This document shows, piece after piece, positions 1 to 10,122 of a DNA stretch of 64,000 nucleotides (its first letter is position 1; every line of letters begins with the position of its first letter). Under the pieces are notes generated by a model. It worked only from the letters and a program-made list of their open reading frames with translations. It was not told the DNA's origin and searched no databases. Both the position numbers and the translations under genes were made by a program. The DNA is taken from assembly GCF_030316765.1 (NCBI RefSeq), contig NZ_JASZYT010000001.1:372001-436000 (forward strand). The letters run 5' to 3'. This DNA is from Variovorax saccharolyticus. GTDB lineage: Bacteria; Pseudomonadota; Gammaproteobacteria; Burkholderiales; Burkholderiaceae_C.

Positions 1-926
1 TCCTGGTCGTCGAGCAGGGCCCGCACGCCGAAGCTTCCGGCGGGCGTGTCGATGCGCCATCGCGTCGGATAGACGGCGCGGGTTCGCGGGCTGGTCCAGC
101 GGTGCTCGGCCTCGAAGCGCAGCGCCTCGGGCCCGAACACCTGCAGCCGGCCGTCGGCGCTGCGCAGCGAGCCGCCGTGCCACAGCGCGCTGCCGTCGCG
201 GCGCCTGAGCCTGAAGGCCGTCAGGGCGCCGCCGTCGAACAGGTTCATGCCGATCCAGTCCCAGCCCACGGCTTCGGGATGCATCAGCGCCTCGCTCCAT
301 TCGTGGTCGAGCCAGGCGCGGCCCTGGACCTCGAAGCGCTTCCCCTGCACCGTCAGGCTGCCCGAGGCCGCGAGCTGCGGCTCGCTGTAGTAGTAGCTGG
401 CCTGCTCGGGCTCGGGGCCCTTGCGCGAGAGGCCGGCGCTGCCTTGCAGCAGCAGCGGCTGGGTCGGCGCGAAGCGCAGGTCGATCGCGAAGCCCGAGGC
501 CGGCAGCCGCGCCGCATAGCCGCTGCCGTCGCGCACGAGCGACCAGTCGCGCAGGCGGACGTCGGTGTCGGCTTCCGATGCCGACGCGATGCCGAAGCCG
601 GCGCGCGCGATGCGCTGGTCGTGCCACAGCTTGCGGCCTTCGAGGTCGGTGATTGCCGCATGCGCGAAGATCAGCTGCTTCGCCGCGAACTCCGACTTCA
701 TGGCCTGCGTGGCATCGATGCGCGAGCGGAAGAAGGTCAGCTGGAAGCCGAATGCGCGTGCACCGGCATCGGCATGGCCCGTGATGTACCACCATTCGGT
801 GCGCAGTTCGGGGTGGCTGCCGCAGTCGCGCGGGAACTGCAGCGTGCGCGGCGGCAGCGCCCAGGCCGCCGGGGCCGTCAATGCCGACAGCAGCAGCAGG
901 CGGCGCGACAGGCCGATCGGCAGCAT
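1..926 (-). CDS. AttH-like lipocalin-fold (CrtC family) secreted protein, 3' end outside window
   Basis: The gene is read on the minus strand from ATG at 926, two bases after the stop of the upstream cysteine-synthase-like gene, and runs off the window edge, so about 308 residues are visible. The N terminus is a signal peptide with paired arginines near residue 8 and a cleavable AAWA-type end. Residues 44-47 are EWWY, the hallmark of the CrtC/AttH two-domain lipocalin family, and a later WLDHEWS motif supports this. Family members are secreted or periplasmic proteins of unclear ligand, often encoded with an FtsX-type ABC exporter (AttEFGH). Such a permease and ATPase lie upstream at 12892-15444 and 18196-18843 on the same strand. 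The carotenoid hydratase name is a family label only; no carotenoid genes are seen here. Confidence 0.85.
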   Translation of the reverse strand, partial: MLPIGLSRRLLLLSALTAPAAWALPPRTLQFPRDCGSHPELRTEWWYITGHADAGARAFGFQLTFFRSRIDATQAMKSEFAAKQLIFAHAAITDLEGRKLWHDQRIARAGFGIASASEADTDVRLRDWSLVRDGSGYAARLPASGFAIDLRFAPTQPLLLQGSAGLSRKGPEPEQASYYYSEPQLAASGSLTVQGKRFEVQGRAWLDHEWSEALMHPEAVGWDWIGMNLFDGGALTAFRLRRRDGSALWHGGSLRSADGRLQVFGPEALRFEAEHRWTSPRTRAVYPTRWRIDTPAGSFGVRALLDDQ

Positions 927-928
927 GC

Positions 929-1996
929 TCAACCCGCCAGCGCGGCGTCGATGCGCCGTTGCGCTTCGTCGATGTCGCCGAAAGTACGGCGGACCCATTC
1001 GGCATCGTGGTAGCTCGGCAGGTAGCGCTCGCCCGCATCGCACAGCAGCGACAGGATCGAACCCTGCTGGCCGCTGGCCCGCATTTCGCCGGCCAGAGCC
1101 AGCATGCCGACGAAGTTGGTGCCGGTCGACGGGCCGACCTTGCGCCCCAGCAGCGCCGAGAGCGAGCGCATCGCGGCGATCGACTCCAGGTCGGGCACTT
1201 CGATCATGCGGTCGACCAGCGTGCGCACGAAGCTTGGCTCCACGCGCGGCCGGCCGATGCCTTCGATGCGTGAGCCGGGTGCCGTCAGCGTGGCGTCGCC
1301 GCTGGCGTGGAAGGCGGAGAACACCGAGCCCTCGGGGTCGGCCACGCACACCTGCGTGGCGTGGCGGCGAAAGCGCAGGTAGCGCCCGATCGTCGCGCTG
1401 GTGCCGCCGGTGCCGGCGCCGACCACGATCCAGGACGGCACCGGATGCCTTTCGCGCGCCATCTGCTGGAACATGCTCTCGGCGATGTTGTTGTTGCCGC
1501 GCCAGTCGGTGGCGCGCTCGGCGTAGGTGAACTGGTCCATGTAGTGGCCGCCGCACTGCTCGGCCAGCGTGCGCGCCTCGTCGTAGACCTGGCCCGCGTG
1601 CGCGACGAAATGGCAGCGCCCGCCGTGGAAGGCGATCTGCGCCGCCTTCTCGGGCGAGGTGCTGCGCGGCATCACGGCAACGAAGGGCAGGCCGAGCAGC
1701 CGCGCGAAGTAGGCCTCGCTGACCGCGGTCGAACCGCTCGAGGCTTCGACGATCGTCGTGCCCTCGGCGATCCATCCGTTGCACAGTGCATAGAGGAACA
1801 GCGAGCGCGCGAGCCGATGCTTGAGGCTGCCGGTCGGGTGCGTCGATTCGTCCTTGAGGTAGAGGTCGATGCCGTCGGCGGCGAAGACCGGCAGGCGCAG
1901 CGGGATCAGGTGGGTGTCGGCGCTGCGCAGGTAGTCGGCCTCGATGCGCAGGATCGCCTGGCTCAGCCAGCCGCTGGCGGAAAGTGGGGCGTTCAT
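929..1996 (-). CDS. PLP-dependent cysteine synthase-family protein
   Basis: A fold-type II PLP enzyme of about 355 residues. The Schiff-base lysine is visible at residue 59 in PTGSLKH, followed by a phosphate-side loop EASSGST and the glycine-rich [12 protein letters not shown]. It resembles the divergent cysteine synthase-like proteins found beside AttH-type genes rather than the housekeeping CysK or CysM, so the substrate is uncertain. The start is ATG at 1996 (MNAPLS); another ATG lies 9 bases upstream at 2005. The AttH-like gene follows after two bases, so the two are almost certainly co-transcribed. No clear Shine-Dalgarno sequence is visible at either start. Confidence 0.82.
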   Translation of the reverse strand: MNAPLSASGWLSQAILRIEADYLRSADTHLIPLRLPVFAADGIDLYLKDESTHPTGSLKHRLARSLFLYALCNGWIAEGTTIVEASSGSTAVSEAYFARLLGLPFVAVMPRSTSPEKAAQIAFHGGRCHFVAHAGQVYDEARTLAEQCGGHYMDQFTYAERATDWRGNNNIAESMFQQMARERHPVPSWIVVGAGTGGTSATIGRYLRFRRHATQVCVADPEGSVFSAFHASGDATLTAPGSRIEGIGRPRVEPSFVRTLVDRMIEVPDLESIAAMRSLSALLGRKVGPSTGTNFVGMLALAGEMRASGQQGSILSLLCDAGERYLPSYHDAEWVRRTFGDIDEAQRRIDAALAG

Positions 1997-2033
1997 CGGC
2001 TGCATTGTCGCCGTTGACCCGTCTCCAGGCAGC

Positions 2034-2060
2034 TCGAGCACGCGTAGCCCGCGTGCTCGA
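2034..2060. other. 11-bp perfect hairpin between aminotransferase and cysteine-synthase genes
   Basis: An 11-bp perfect inverted repeat (TCGAGCACGCG, 5-nt loop, CGCGTGCTCGA) lies just after the aminotransferase stop codon and before the cysteine-synthase start. It is long enough to form a stable RNA hairpin, but no T-run follows on either strand. It could be a Rho-assisted terminator, an mRNA-end stabiliser or an operator; the sequence does not decide between these. Confidence 0.5.
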
Positions 2061-2077
2061 CGTTCTCGATGCCGTGA

Positions 2078-3433
2078 TCAGTTGGTTTCGGCCAGGGCGT
2101 CGGCCAGCGCGTTGACCATGCGGTCGATCTCGGCCTTCTCGGCAATGAAGGGCGGTGCGAGCTGAATCGTGTCGCCGCCAAAGCGCACGTAGAAGCCCTT
2201 CTTCCAGCAGTTCATTGCGATTTCGTAGGGCCGCCGTGCGGGTTCGCCAGGCAAGGCGGCGATCGTGAGACCGGCGGCCAGACCGTAGTTGCGGATGTCG
2301 GTCACGTGCTTGCTGCCTCTGAGGCTGTGCACCGCATTCTCGAAGTGCGGGGCCAGCGCCTGCACGCGGCCGATCATGTCTTCCTTCTGCAGCACGTCGA
2401 GTGCGGCGATGCCCGCTGCGCAGGCCACCGGATGCGCGCCGTAGGTGTAGCCGTGCGGGAACTCGAGCATGTAGTCCGGACCGCCTGCGGCCATGAAAGT
2501 GTCATGGATGTCCTTGCTGGCGACCACGGCACCCAGCGGTTGCGCGCCGTTGGTGACCTGCTTGGCGATGTTCATGATGTCGGGCGTCACGCCGAAGGCA
2601 TCGGCGCCCGTGAGCGCGCCGCAACGTCCGAAACCGGTGATCACTTCGTCGAAGATCAGCAGGATGTTGTTCGCCGTGCAGATGTCGCGCAGGCGCTTCA
2701 GATAGCCCTTGGGCGGAATCACCACACCGGCCGAACCCGCGAAGGGTTCCACGATCACGGCCGCGATGTTCGAGGCGTCGTGCAAGGCGATCAGGTCGAG
2801 CAGGCGGTCGGCCAACTCGGCGCCACTGTCGGCCATGCCGCGCGTGAAGGCGTTCGATGCGAGCTGTGTGTGCGGCAGGTGGTCGGCTTCGACGCCCTGG
2901 CCGAACAGCTTGCGGTTGGCGGCGATGCCACCGACCGAGATGCCGCCGAAGTTGACGCCGTGGTAACCCTTCTCGCGGCCGATCAGTCGCGTCTTGCTCG
3001 CCAGGCCCTTGGTGCGCCAGTAGGCGCGCGCCATCTTCAGCGAGGTGTCGGCGGCTTCGGAGCCCGAGCCGGTGAAGAACACGTAGTCGAGGCCCGCGGG
3101 CGTCAGTTCCTTGATCTTGTTGGCCAGTTCGAACGATAGCGGGTGGCCGAACTGGAAGGCAGGCGAGTAGTCGAGCCTGGCGATCTGGCGGCTCACCGCT
3201 TCGGTGATTTCGGGGCGGCCATGGCCCAGGCCCGAGCACCACAGGCCCGACAGGCCATCGAAGATCTTGCGACCGTCGCTGTCGGTGAAGTAGGCGCCCT
3301 TGGCCTCCACGATGATCCGCGGATCGGCCTTGAAGTTGCGGTTGCCGGTGTAGGGCATCCAGTGCGCGTCGAGCCAGGCGGCGTCGGTGCGAAGAGCGGG
3401 CGTCGGTTCGATGGCGGGTGCTGCAAGGGTCAT
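2078..3433 (-). CDS. omega-amino acid (beta-alanine type) -- pyruvate aminotransferase
   Basis: A class III PLP aminotransferase of 451 residues. Visible features are the N-terminal WMPYTGNRNFKADPR, typical of beta-alanine/omega-amino acid:pyruvate transaminases, the phosphate-contact GSGSEA at 122-127, the DE pair at 262-263 and the catalytic lysine at 291 in AKQVTNGAQPLGA. The family moves the amino group of beta-alanine or another omega-amino acid to pyruvate, giving a semialdehyde and alanine in the cytosol. The start is ATG at 3433; the longer open frame upstream has no family similarity. A LysR gene is divergent across 106 bases, the usual arrangement for a regulator of this aminotransferase. 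Nearby M20 and M81 hydrolases suggest it handles an amine they release. Confidence 0.92.
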   Translation of the reverse strand: MTLAAPAIEPTPALRTDAAWLDAHWMPYTGNRNFKADPRIIVEAKGAYFTDSDGRKIFDGLSGLWCSGLGHGRPEITEAVSRQIARLDYSPAFQFGHPLSFELANKIKELTPAGLDYVFFTGSGSEAADTSLKMARAYWRTKGLASKTRLIGREKGYHGVNFGGISVGGIAANRKLFGQGVEADHLPHTQLASNAFTRGMADSGAELADRLLDLIALHDASNIAAVIVEPFAGSAGVVIPPKGYLKRLRDICTANNILLIFDEVITGFGRCGALTGADAFGVTPDIMNIAKQVTNGAQPLGAVVASKDIHDTFMAAGGPDYMLEFPHGYTYGAHPVACAAGIAALDVLQKEDMIGRVQALAPHFENAVHSLRGSKHVTDIRNYGLAAGLTIAALPGEPARRPYEIAMNCWKKGFYVRFGGDTIQLAPPFIAEKAEIDRMVNALADALAETN

Positions 3434-3539
3434 GGCGCTTCCCGCGCTGGGCGGGCTCCGGGGGTGATGGGATGCGCCGATTGTTCGCAGAGCCTTCAGT
3501 GTGGAGAATGGCGCGATATCAATGTTCACTTGACAATTC

Positions 3540-4496
3540 ATGCAAGTAAAAGCCGAAGGCGAAATCGCTGCCCCTGGCACCCGCAGCCGCGCGGTGCTGG
3601 GGCAGCTCAGTGACATGGACCTGCGCCTGCTCAAGGTGTTCAAGAGCGTGGTCGACTGCGGCGGGATGGCGGCCGCCGAGCTGGAATTGAACATCGGCAC
3701 CTCCACCGTCAGCCGGCACGTGAAGGACCTGGAAACGCGGCTCGGCCTGGTGCTGTGCCGGCGCGGCCGGGCCGGCTTCGCGCTCACCGCAGAAGGGCAG
3801 CGCGTGTACGACGAGACCCTTCGGCTGCTGGCCTCGGTCGACGCCTTTCGCGGGAGCATCGACGACATCCACAACCGCATGGGCGGACAGTTGGAGGTGG
3901 CGCTGTTCGACAAGACGGCGACCAACCCGAAGGCGCGCATCGGCGAGGCCATCGCGCGCTTCACCGAGATGGCGCCCGAGGTGAACCTGGCGGTGCACGT
4001 GGGCTCGATCAACGCGATCGAGCAGGGCGTGCTGGAGGGCAACTTCCAGATCGGCATCATTCCTGCGCACCGCGCCTCGAAGAGCCTGGTGTACGCCGAC
4101 TTGTTCGACGAGACGATGCTGCTGTACTGCGGCAAGGGCCATCCGCTGTTCGACCGCCCCCATGCGAAGCTCAGCTGGTCGAAGCTTGGCGAGCACCATT
4201 TCGCGGGACTCGGGTATCACTCGCCGAACATGGAGCTGAGCCACCGGGCTCGGCTGTCGCGCAACGCCACGGGTTTCGACCAGGAGGCGATCGCGACGCT
4301 GATCCTGTCGGGGCGTTTCCTGGGCTTCCTGCCGGACCACTACGCGCAAGTGTTCGAGCAGCGGGGACTGATGAAGGCCGTACTGCCGGCACGCTTCAAC
4401 TACGCGTGCAAGTTCGTGAGCTTGCTGCGGCGGTCGCCGAAGCCTTCACGGGCGGTGTTGGCGTTTCAGGCTTGTCTGGAGCAAGCCCACGCTTGA
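3540..4496 (+). CDS. LysR-family transcriptional regulator, divergent to the aminotransferase gene
   Basis: A 318-residue LysR regulator with an N-terminal winged helix-turn-helix (GTSTVSRHVKDLETRLG) and a C-terminal effector-binding domain. The frame opens at ATG 3540, and a second ATG at 3615 (MDLRLLKVFK) begins just before the HTH. I kept 3540 because the segment LGQLSD ahead of the HTH recalls relatives of this regulator. A TTGACA-like hexamer at 3530-3535 would fit transcription for the shorter start. The divergent position suggests control of the aminotransferase gene. The effector is unknown. Confidence 0.88.
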   Translation: MQVKAEGEIAAPGTRSRAVLGQLSDMDLRLLKVFKSVVDCGGMAAAELELNIGTSTVSRHVKDLETRLGLVLCRRGRAGFALTAEGQRVYDETLRLLASVDAFRGSIDDIHNRMGGQLEVALFDKTATNPKARIGEAIARFTEMAPEVNLAVHVGSINAIEQGVLEGNFQIGIIPAHRASKSLVYADLFDETMLLYCGKGHPLFDRPHAKLSWSKLGEHHFAGLGYHSPNMELSHRARLSRNATGFDQEAIATLILSGRFLGFLPDHYAQVFEQRGLMKAVLPARFNYACKFVSLLRRSPKPSRAVLAFQACLEQAHA

Positions 4497-4516
4497 CGAT
4501 CGACCGTGCCCGCTGC

Positions 4517-5281
4517 CTAGCGCTGTCCGCTGGGAAGCAACAGGTGCCGGGCCCCGATGTGCGCCTCCATCTCGTGCATGTGCGCCTCCGCATCGACCAT
4601 GTGCTCGGCCATCAAGCGGCGCACTTCGTCCGCATCTTCCTTGCGATAGGCCGCCAGAAGTTGCGTGTGGTAGTCCACGTTGGTTTCTCCGAAGTGGTGA
4701 TGGTCCAGTGCCTTCTTGTAGACCACGAGGTCGCGCAGCAGGTCGTTGAGAAAGCGGCACATGAAGGAGAGCACCGGATTGGGGCAGGCTTCGGCCAACA
4801 GGGTGTGAAAAGCGAGTTCGGCCTCGCGCTGCGTGCGCAGTTCGTCCTCGTTGCCCGGCTCGATCGTGCACAGGCGCACGTTGTCTTCGAGCCGTTCGAA
4901 CTGTTCGGGCGTCAGACGCCCGACCACGCTCGCGGCCAATTCGGGTTCCAGCACCTTGCGCAATTGGTAGATGTGGTGCCCGTCCAGATGATGGAAGTGC
5001 AGGAAGTTGCGCAGCGGCTCCGACGCATGGTCGACCGACACCTGCTGCAGGTACGCCCCTCCGCCAGGGCCGGTGCGAATGGCGATGAGGCCCCGGACTT
5101 CCAGCGCCTTCAATGCCTCGCGCACCGTGCTCTTCGAGTAGCCGAAAAGCTCGATCAGTTCCTTCTCGTTCGGTAGCCGGTCGCCGGGCTGCTTGCGCTC
5201 CGCCACGATCCAGCGCTTGACGTCTTCGACGATGACGTCCGAGAGCTTTTGCCGCTTTGGGCGGTGTTGCCCCACTGTCAT
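4517..5281 (-). CDS. GntR/FadR-type transcriptional regulator
   Basis: About 254 residues, with an N-terminal GntR winged helix (QPGDRLPNEKELIELFGYSK, then STVREALKALEVRGLI) and a C-terminal all-helical FCD domain containing FHTLLAEACPNPVL. Regulators of this class bind an organic acid and repress nearby catabolic or transport genes. The start is ATG at 5281; the frame extends to 5323 but without similarity. The gene is divergent to the solute-binding protein of the ABC importer, and the 208-base gap carries an unusual widely spaced inverted repeat. It is most likely the importer's regulator, by position only. Confidence 0.87.
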   Translation of the reverse strand: MTVGQHRPKRQKLSDVIVEDVKRWIVAERKQPGDRLPNEKELIELFGYSKSTVREALKALEVRGLIAIRTGPGGGAYLQQVSVDHASEPLRNFLHFHHLDGHHIYQLRKVLEPELAASVVGRLTPEQFERLEDNVRLCTIEPGNEDELRTQREAELAFHTLLAEACPNPVLSFMCRFLNDLLRDLVVYKKALDHHHFGETNVDYHTQLLAAYRKEDADEVRRLMAEHMVDAEAHMHEMEAHIGARHLLLPSGQR

Positions 5282-5375
5282 GCACACGCTCCATGCCCAT
5301 CGGGAGATGCGCGGGATGCGCAACAGCGCGCGATCTTAAACGGGGTCATCGAAGAGGCGAGCTTGGTTTTGGGCA

Positions 5376-5446
5376 CGGCGATTGCTAGCGGGTTTTTACC
5401 AGCATATTAATCCTATTTATCCGCTTAAATTCGCCAGCAATCGCCG
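5376..5446. promoter_or_regulatory. widely spaced 11-bp perfect inverted repeat in the importer promoter region
   Basis: CGGCGATTGCT at 5376-5386 is repeated as its exact reverse complement at 5436-5446, with 49 bases between. The intervening stretch is AT-rich (TTTTTACC, ATATTAATCC, TTTATCC), unlike the surrounding DNA, and is a plausible promoter. The arms are about 60 bp apart centre to centre. They could be two half-sites for the divergent GntR regulator with DNA looping, or a long leader hairpin ahead of the solute-binding protein gene at 5490. Confidence 0.5.
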
Positions 5447-5489
5447 GCAGCCCTTTTCCTTGCATCACCACCACGAACGGAGTTTCCCC

Positions 5490-6695
5490 ATGCAACGCAG
5501 ACACCTTCTCCAGCTCGCCGCCCTGTCGGCCGCACCCGCTTCCTTGCTGACCGGCCGCGCCGCCGTTGCCCAGTCGGCCGATGCGATCCGCTTCGGCTGC
5601 CCGGTTCCGATGTCCGGCGCGTTCGCGGCCAACGGCAAGTACGCCGACCTGGGCATGAAGCTGGCCATCGAGCAGTACGGCAGCGTGCTCAAGCGCCCGC
5701 TGGCCTACACGGTGCTCGACACCGAGGGCAAGCCCGCGACCGCCGTGCGCAAGGTGCAGGAAGCCTTGCAGCAGCAGGGCACCAGGTTCTTCGCGGGCGG
5801 CATCCTGTCGTCGGAAGCGCTGGCCATGGGCAAGGAGGCCGAGAAGGCGGGCGGCCTGTTCATCACCACCGCCGGCGCCGATGAAATCACGGGCAAGGAC
5901 TGCAACCCCGCCACCTTCCGCTGGTCGGTGCCCACCTTCGGCGCCATCGAGCAGACGGTGCGCCCGCTGATCGCCACCCTGCCCAATGCCAAGCGCTGGT
6001 ACACGATCACGCCGCAGTACGTGTTCGGCGACGGCCTGCTGAGCGCGGCCAAGAACATCTTCCAGGAGAAGGGCATCGAGCATGTGGGCAACAGCTACCA
6101 CTCGCTCAACGAGAAGGAATTCAGCGGCTATCTCACCAACGCCATGGCGGCCAAGCCCGACGTGCTGCTGCTGCTGAACTTCGGCGCCCAGTCCTCGGCC
6201 GCGCTGCGCCAGGCGGTGAGCTTCGGCATGCACAAGAACATGACGATCCTGATGGCCTGGGCTTCGGGGCTGGAGCAGTTCGACGAACTGGGCGCCGACC
6301 TCTGCGAAGACGTCTACTTCGGTGCGCAGTACTGGCACACGGCCGACTCCACGCTGAACAAGGACCTCGTGAAGCGCACCGCCGACAAACTCAAGATCGT
6401 GCCCAACTACAGCCTGGCCGGCTCGTACATCTGCACCAAGATCCTGATCGACGGCATCGTCAAGGCGGGCACGGTCGACCAGAAGGCCGTCATCGCGGCC
6501 CTCGAGGGCATGAAGTACGAAGGGCTCACGGGCATCGAGGAAATCCGCAAGGCCGACCACCAGGTGATCAAGGACTACTACCTGCTCAAGGGCAAGGCCA
6601 AGTCGAAGATGAAGAACCCCGCCGACTTCGTCGATGTCGTGAGTTCCGGCAAGTCGTTCCTCCCGGTCGACAAGACCGGCTGCAAGCCGGCCTGA
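5490..6695 (+). CDS. branched-chain amino acid/amide-type ABC importer, periplasmic substrate-binding protein
   Basis: A 401-residue type-I periplasmic binding protein (Peripla_BP_6/LivJ-like). The start is ATG at 5490, with GGAG about 8 bases upstream; the open frame begins earlier at 5382 but that part is non-coding-like. The signal peptide MQRRHLLQLAALSAAPASLL has an RR pair suggesting possible Tat export and ends near AVAQS. The mature part begins with IRFGCPVPMSGAFAANG, typical of the family. It heads a five-gene importer operon running to 10086. Family members bind branched-chain amino acids, urea, short amides or aromatic acids; the substrate here cannot be read from the sequence. Confidence 0.92.
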   Translation: MQRRHLLQLAALSAAPASLLTGRAAVAQSADAIRFGCPVPMSGAFAANGKYADLGMKLAIEQYGSVLKRPLAYTVLDTEGKPATAVRKVQEALQQQGTRFFAGGILSSEALAMGKEAEKAGGLFITTAGADEITGKDCNPATFRWSVPTFGAIEQTVRPLIATLPNAKRWYTITPQYVFGDGLLSAAKNIFQEKGIEHVGNSYHSLNEKEFSGYLTNAMAAKPDVLLLLNFGAQSSAALRQAVSFGMHKNMTILMAWASGLEQFDELGADLCEDVYFGAQYWHTADSTLNKDLVKRTADKLKIVPNYSLAGSYICTKILIDGIVKAGTVDQKAVIAALEGMKYEGLTGIEEIRKADHQVIKDYYLLKGKAKSKMKNPADFVDVVSSGKSFLPVDKTGCKPA

Positions 6696-6780
6696 GGCCC
6701 TCCCTGGTTCTGCCGTCGCTCGCACTGTTCCTCCCGGTGCGGCGAGGGCGGCTGCCACCCGACCGCCACCCACGACCCCT

Positions 6781-7641
6781 ATGACCGTCTACCTGCTCCA
6801 GACCATCAACGGAATCGGCATCGGCATGCTGTACTTCCTGCTGGCCGTTGGCCTGTCCATCGTGTTCGGCCTGCTGCGCTTCGTGAATTTCGCGCACGGC
6901 GCGTTCTATCTGCTGGGCGCCTACCTGTGCTTCCAGGCCATGCAGTGGGGCCTGAACTTCTGGGTCGCGCTGGTGCTGGTGCCGCTGTTCGTCGGTGCGC
7001 TCGGCTGGCTGGCTGAAAAGCTGCTGCTGCGCCGCGTGTACGCCAAGGCGCATGAGTTCCACATCCTCGTGACGGTGGGCCTTGCGCTCGCGGTGCAGGA
7101 AATCGTCATCGTGTTCTGGGGCCCGCTCGGCAACAGCGTGCCGACGCCCGACCTGCTGCAGGGCGTGGTCATGTGGGGCGCCTTCGTCTACCCCAAGTAC
7201 CGGCTGTTCGTGATCGGCTTCACCGCCTTGCTGGCCGTGCTTCTTTGGTGGGTGCTCGAAGGCACGCGCCTGGGCAGCGCCGTGCGCGCGGGCAGCGAAT
7301 CGACGGAGATGGTGTCGCTGCTCGGCATCAACGTGTTCCGCGTGTTCAGCCTGGTGTTCGCGCTCGGCGCGGCGACAGCGGCGCTGGCCGGCGTTCTGGC
7401 CGCTCCGATCCGCGGAGCCGAGCCCTTCATGGGCGTCGAGGCGTTGGGCGTGGCCTTCGTGGTGGTGGTGATCGGCGGGCTCGGCAGCTTCGGCGGCGCG
7501 CTCGTCGGCGGCCTGCTCATCGGCATCGTGCAGAGCCTCATGAGCACCATCTGGCCGCCGGGGGCGAGCCTGATGATCTACATCGCGATGGCCGCCGTGC
7601 TGCTGTTGCGCCCGCATGGCCTGCTCGGCCGCAAAGGATGA
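6781..7641 (+). CDS. LivH-type ABC importer permease
   Basis: A 286-residue polytopic membrane protein of the BPD_transp_2/LivH class, with the usual opening (ING, then GMLYFLLAVGLSIVFG) and FVNFAHGAFYLLGAY, and a C-terminal VVVVIGGLGSFGGALVGG. It forms the inner-membrane channel with the LivM-type partner that follows. The gene sits 85 bases after the binding protein, and its TGA overlaps the ATG of the next gene (ATGA). Length and motifs are normal for the family. Confidence 0.93.
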   Translation: MTVYLLQTINGIGIGMLYFLLAVGLSIVFGLLRFVNFAHGAFYLLGAYLCFQAMQWGLNFWVALVLVPLFVGALGWLAEKLLLRRVYAKAHEFHILVTVGLALAVQEIVIVFWGPLGNSVPTPDLLQGVVMWGAFVYPKYRLFVIGFTALLAVLLWWVLEGTRLGSAVRAGSESTEMVSLLGINVFRVFSLVFALGAATAALAGVLAAPIRGAEPFMGVEALGVAFVVVVIGGLGSFGGALVGGLLIGIVQSLMSTIWPPGASLMIYIAMAAVLLLRPHGLLGRKG

Positions 7642-8612
7642 TGGTCATGCCGAGAAAATACACATTCCTGCTGGCGCTGATCGTCGCGCTGGGACTGCCG
7701 CTGGTGCTGCGCTCGGGTTCGCTCGCCAGCGAGGTGCTGATCTACGCGCTTGCCGCGCTGGGCTGCAACCTGCTGCTGGGCTACACCGGCCTGCTGTCGT
7801 TCGGGCAGGGCATCTTCTTCGGGCTGGGCAGCTACACCATCGCGATCCTGCTCACGCGGCTGCAATTGCCGATGCCGCTTGCTCTGCTGGCGGCCATTGC
7901 CATGGGCGCGTTGGGCGCGGCGGTGGTCGGTTGGGTTGCGATCCGGCAGCGTGGCACGTACTTCGTGATGCTCACGCTGGCCTTCGCGCAGATGTTCTAT
8001 TTCGTGGCTTACACGGCGTCGGGCCTCACCGGCGGCGACAACGGGCTGCTCGACGTGCCGCGCCCCGCGTTCATGGACACGCCGTGGGGGTACTACGCCT
8101 TCGTGGCCGTCATCTTCCTGATCGCCTTCGCGCTGCTGCTCAAGGTGACCGACTCGGTCTTCGGCCGCACGCTGCTCGCCATTCGCGACAACGAGGACCG
8201 TGCCGCCGCGGTGGGCTACAACCTCAAGCGCTTCAAGCTGCTGGCCTTCGTGATCTCCGGCGCGGTCACCGGCCTGGCGGGCGGGCTGCACGCGATGATG
8301 ACCGGCATCGCACCGTTGTCGAACGCCGAGTACCACACCAGCGAGATGATCCTGGTCATCACCGTGATCGGCGGCACCGGGAATCTCTTCGCCTCGGTGC
8401 TGGGCTCGGCCTTCTATGTGCTGCTGGCCGACTGGCTGTCCACGCTGTGGCCACGATGGCTGCTGCTGCTGGGCTTGCTGCTGATCGGGGTGAGCGTCGG
8501 CATGCAGCGCGGCCTCTGGGGGCTGGGCGAGGCCGCATGGCGGCGCGTGTTCCGCAAGGCATCGGCACTGCCCGCGGTCAAGGCGCCTGAAGCGCAGGGA
8601 GAAAAGGCATGA
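7638..8612 (+). CDS. LivM-type ABC importer permease
   Basis: A 324-residue second permease of the importer. The family signature GYTGLLSFGQGIFFGLGSY is near the N terminus, and the later segment HTSEMILVITVIGGTGNLF is typical of the cytoplasmic coupling region. The start is set at ATG 7638, overlapping the previous stop by 4 bases; ATGs at 7641 and 7647 are also in frame. About nine hydrophobic segments are visible. The C-terminal tail after the last membrane segment is short and charged. The downstream ATPase gene begins 4 bases before this stop. Confidence 0.92.
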   Translation: MMVMPRKYTFLLALIVALGLPLVLRSGSLASEVLIYALAALGCNLLLGYTGLLSFGQGIFFGLGSYTIAILLTRLQLPMPLALLAAIAMGALGAAVVGWVAIRQRGTYFVMLTLAFAQMFYFVAYTASGLTGGDNGLLDVPRPAFMDTPWGYYAFVAVIFLIAFALLLKVTDSVFGRTLLAIRDNEDRAAAVGYNLKRFKLLAFVISGAVTGLAGGLHAMMTGIAPLSNAEYHTSEMILVITVIGGTGNLFASVLGSAFYVLLADWLSTLWPRWLLLLGLLLIGVSVGMQRGLWGLGEAAWRRVFRKASALPAVKAPEAQGEKA

Positions 8613-9375
8613 CGCAATCCGCACTCATCGAAGCCATCGGCGTCACCAAGCACTACGGCAAGTTCGCCGCGCTCGGCGGCGTCGACCTGAGGATACTGCC
8701 CAACACCGTGCACTCGGTGATTGGCCCCAACGGCGCGGGCAAGACCACGCTGTTCCACATGCTCACGGGCACCGGCACCACCACGGGCGGCCGCATCCTG
8801 TTCGACGGCCACGACGTGACTGCCGAGCCCGACTACAAGCGCGTGCAGCGCGGCATGGCGCGCTCGTTCCAGGTGACCAGCTTGTTTGCCAGCCTGTCGG
8901 TGCGCGAGAACCTGCGCGTGGCGGCGCAGGGCATCGCGCCGCGGCAGGCCATGAACTGCTGGCGCGAGCCGGTCGGCGGCCGTGCCTGCGCCGAGACGGT
9001 GGCGCAGGTGCTGGCGCGCGTCGGCCTCGAGCGGCTGGCCGACACGCCGGCCAATGTGCTGTCGCACGGCCAGCAGCGCCGGCTCGAAGTGGGCATGGCG
9101 CTGGCCGCGAAGCCCAAGGCGATCTTCCTGGACGAGCCGACTTCGGGCATGGGCATCGACGACCTCGATGACATGAAGCGGCTGATCCGCAGCCTGCGCG
9201 ACGCCCACACCGTGGTGCTGATCGAGCACAACATGAACATCGTGATGGACATCTCCGACACCGTGACAGTCATGCAACTGGGCCGCGTGCTGGCGGAAGG
9301 CCTGCCGGGCGACATTCGCGCCGACGCGCGCGTGCGCACGGCGTATCTGGGCAACATGATCACCGGGGGGAAGGC

Positions 9376-9379
<4 letters not shown>
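8609..9379 (+). CDS. LivG-type ABC importer ATP-binding protein
   Basis: A 256-residue ATPase with Walker A GPNGAGKT at residues 39-46, a slightly altered signature LSHGQQRRLEV and Walker B IFLDEPTSGM. The C-terminal RTAYLG ending is typical of LivG proteins. It powers the importer together with the LivF-type ATPase, whose ATG overlaps this stop by 4 bases. The signature motif has H in place of the more common second glycine, which also occurs in other members of this subfamily. Confidence 0.93.
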
Positions 9380-10086
<707 letters not shown>

Positions 10087-10122
10087 ACGCGCTCCCGCCT
10101 TTCGCACCTCTTCGTCAAAAGC

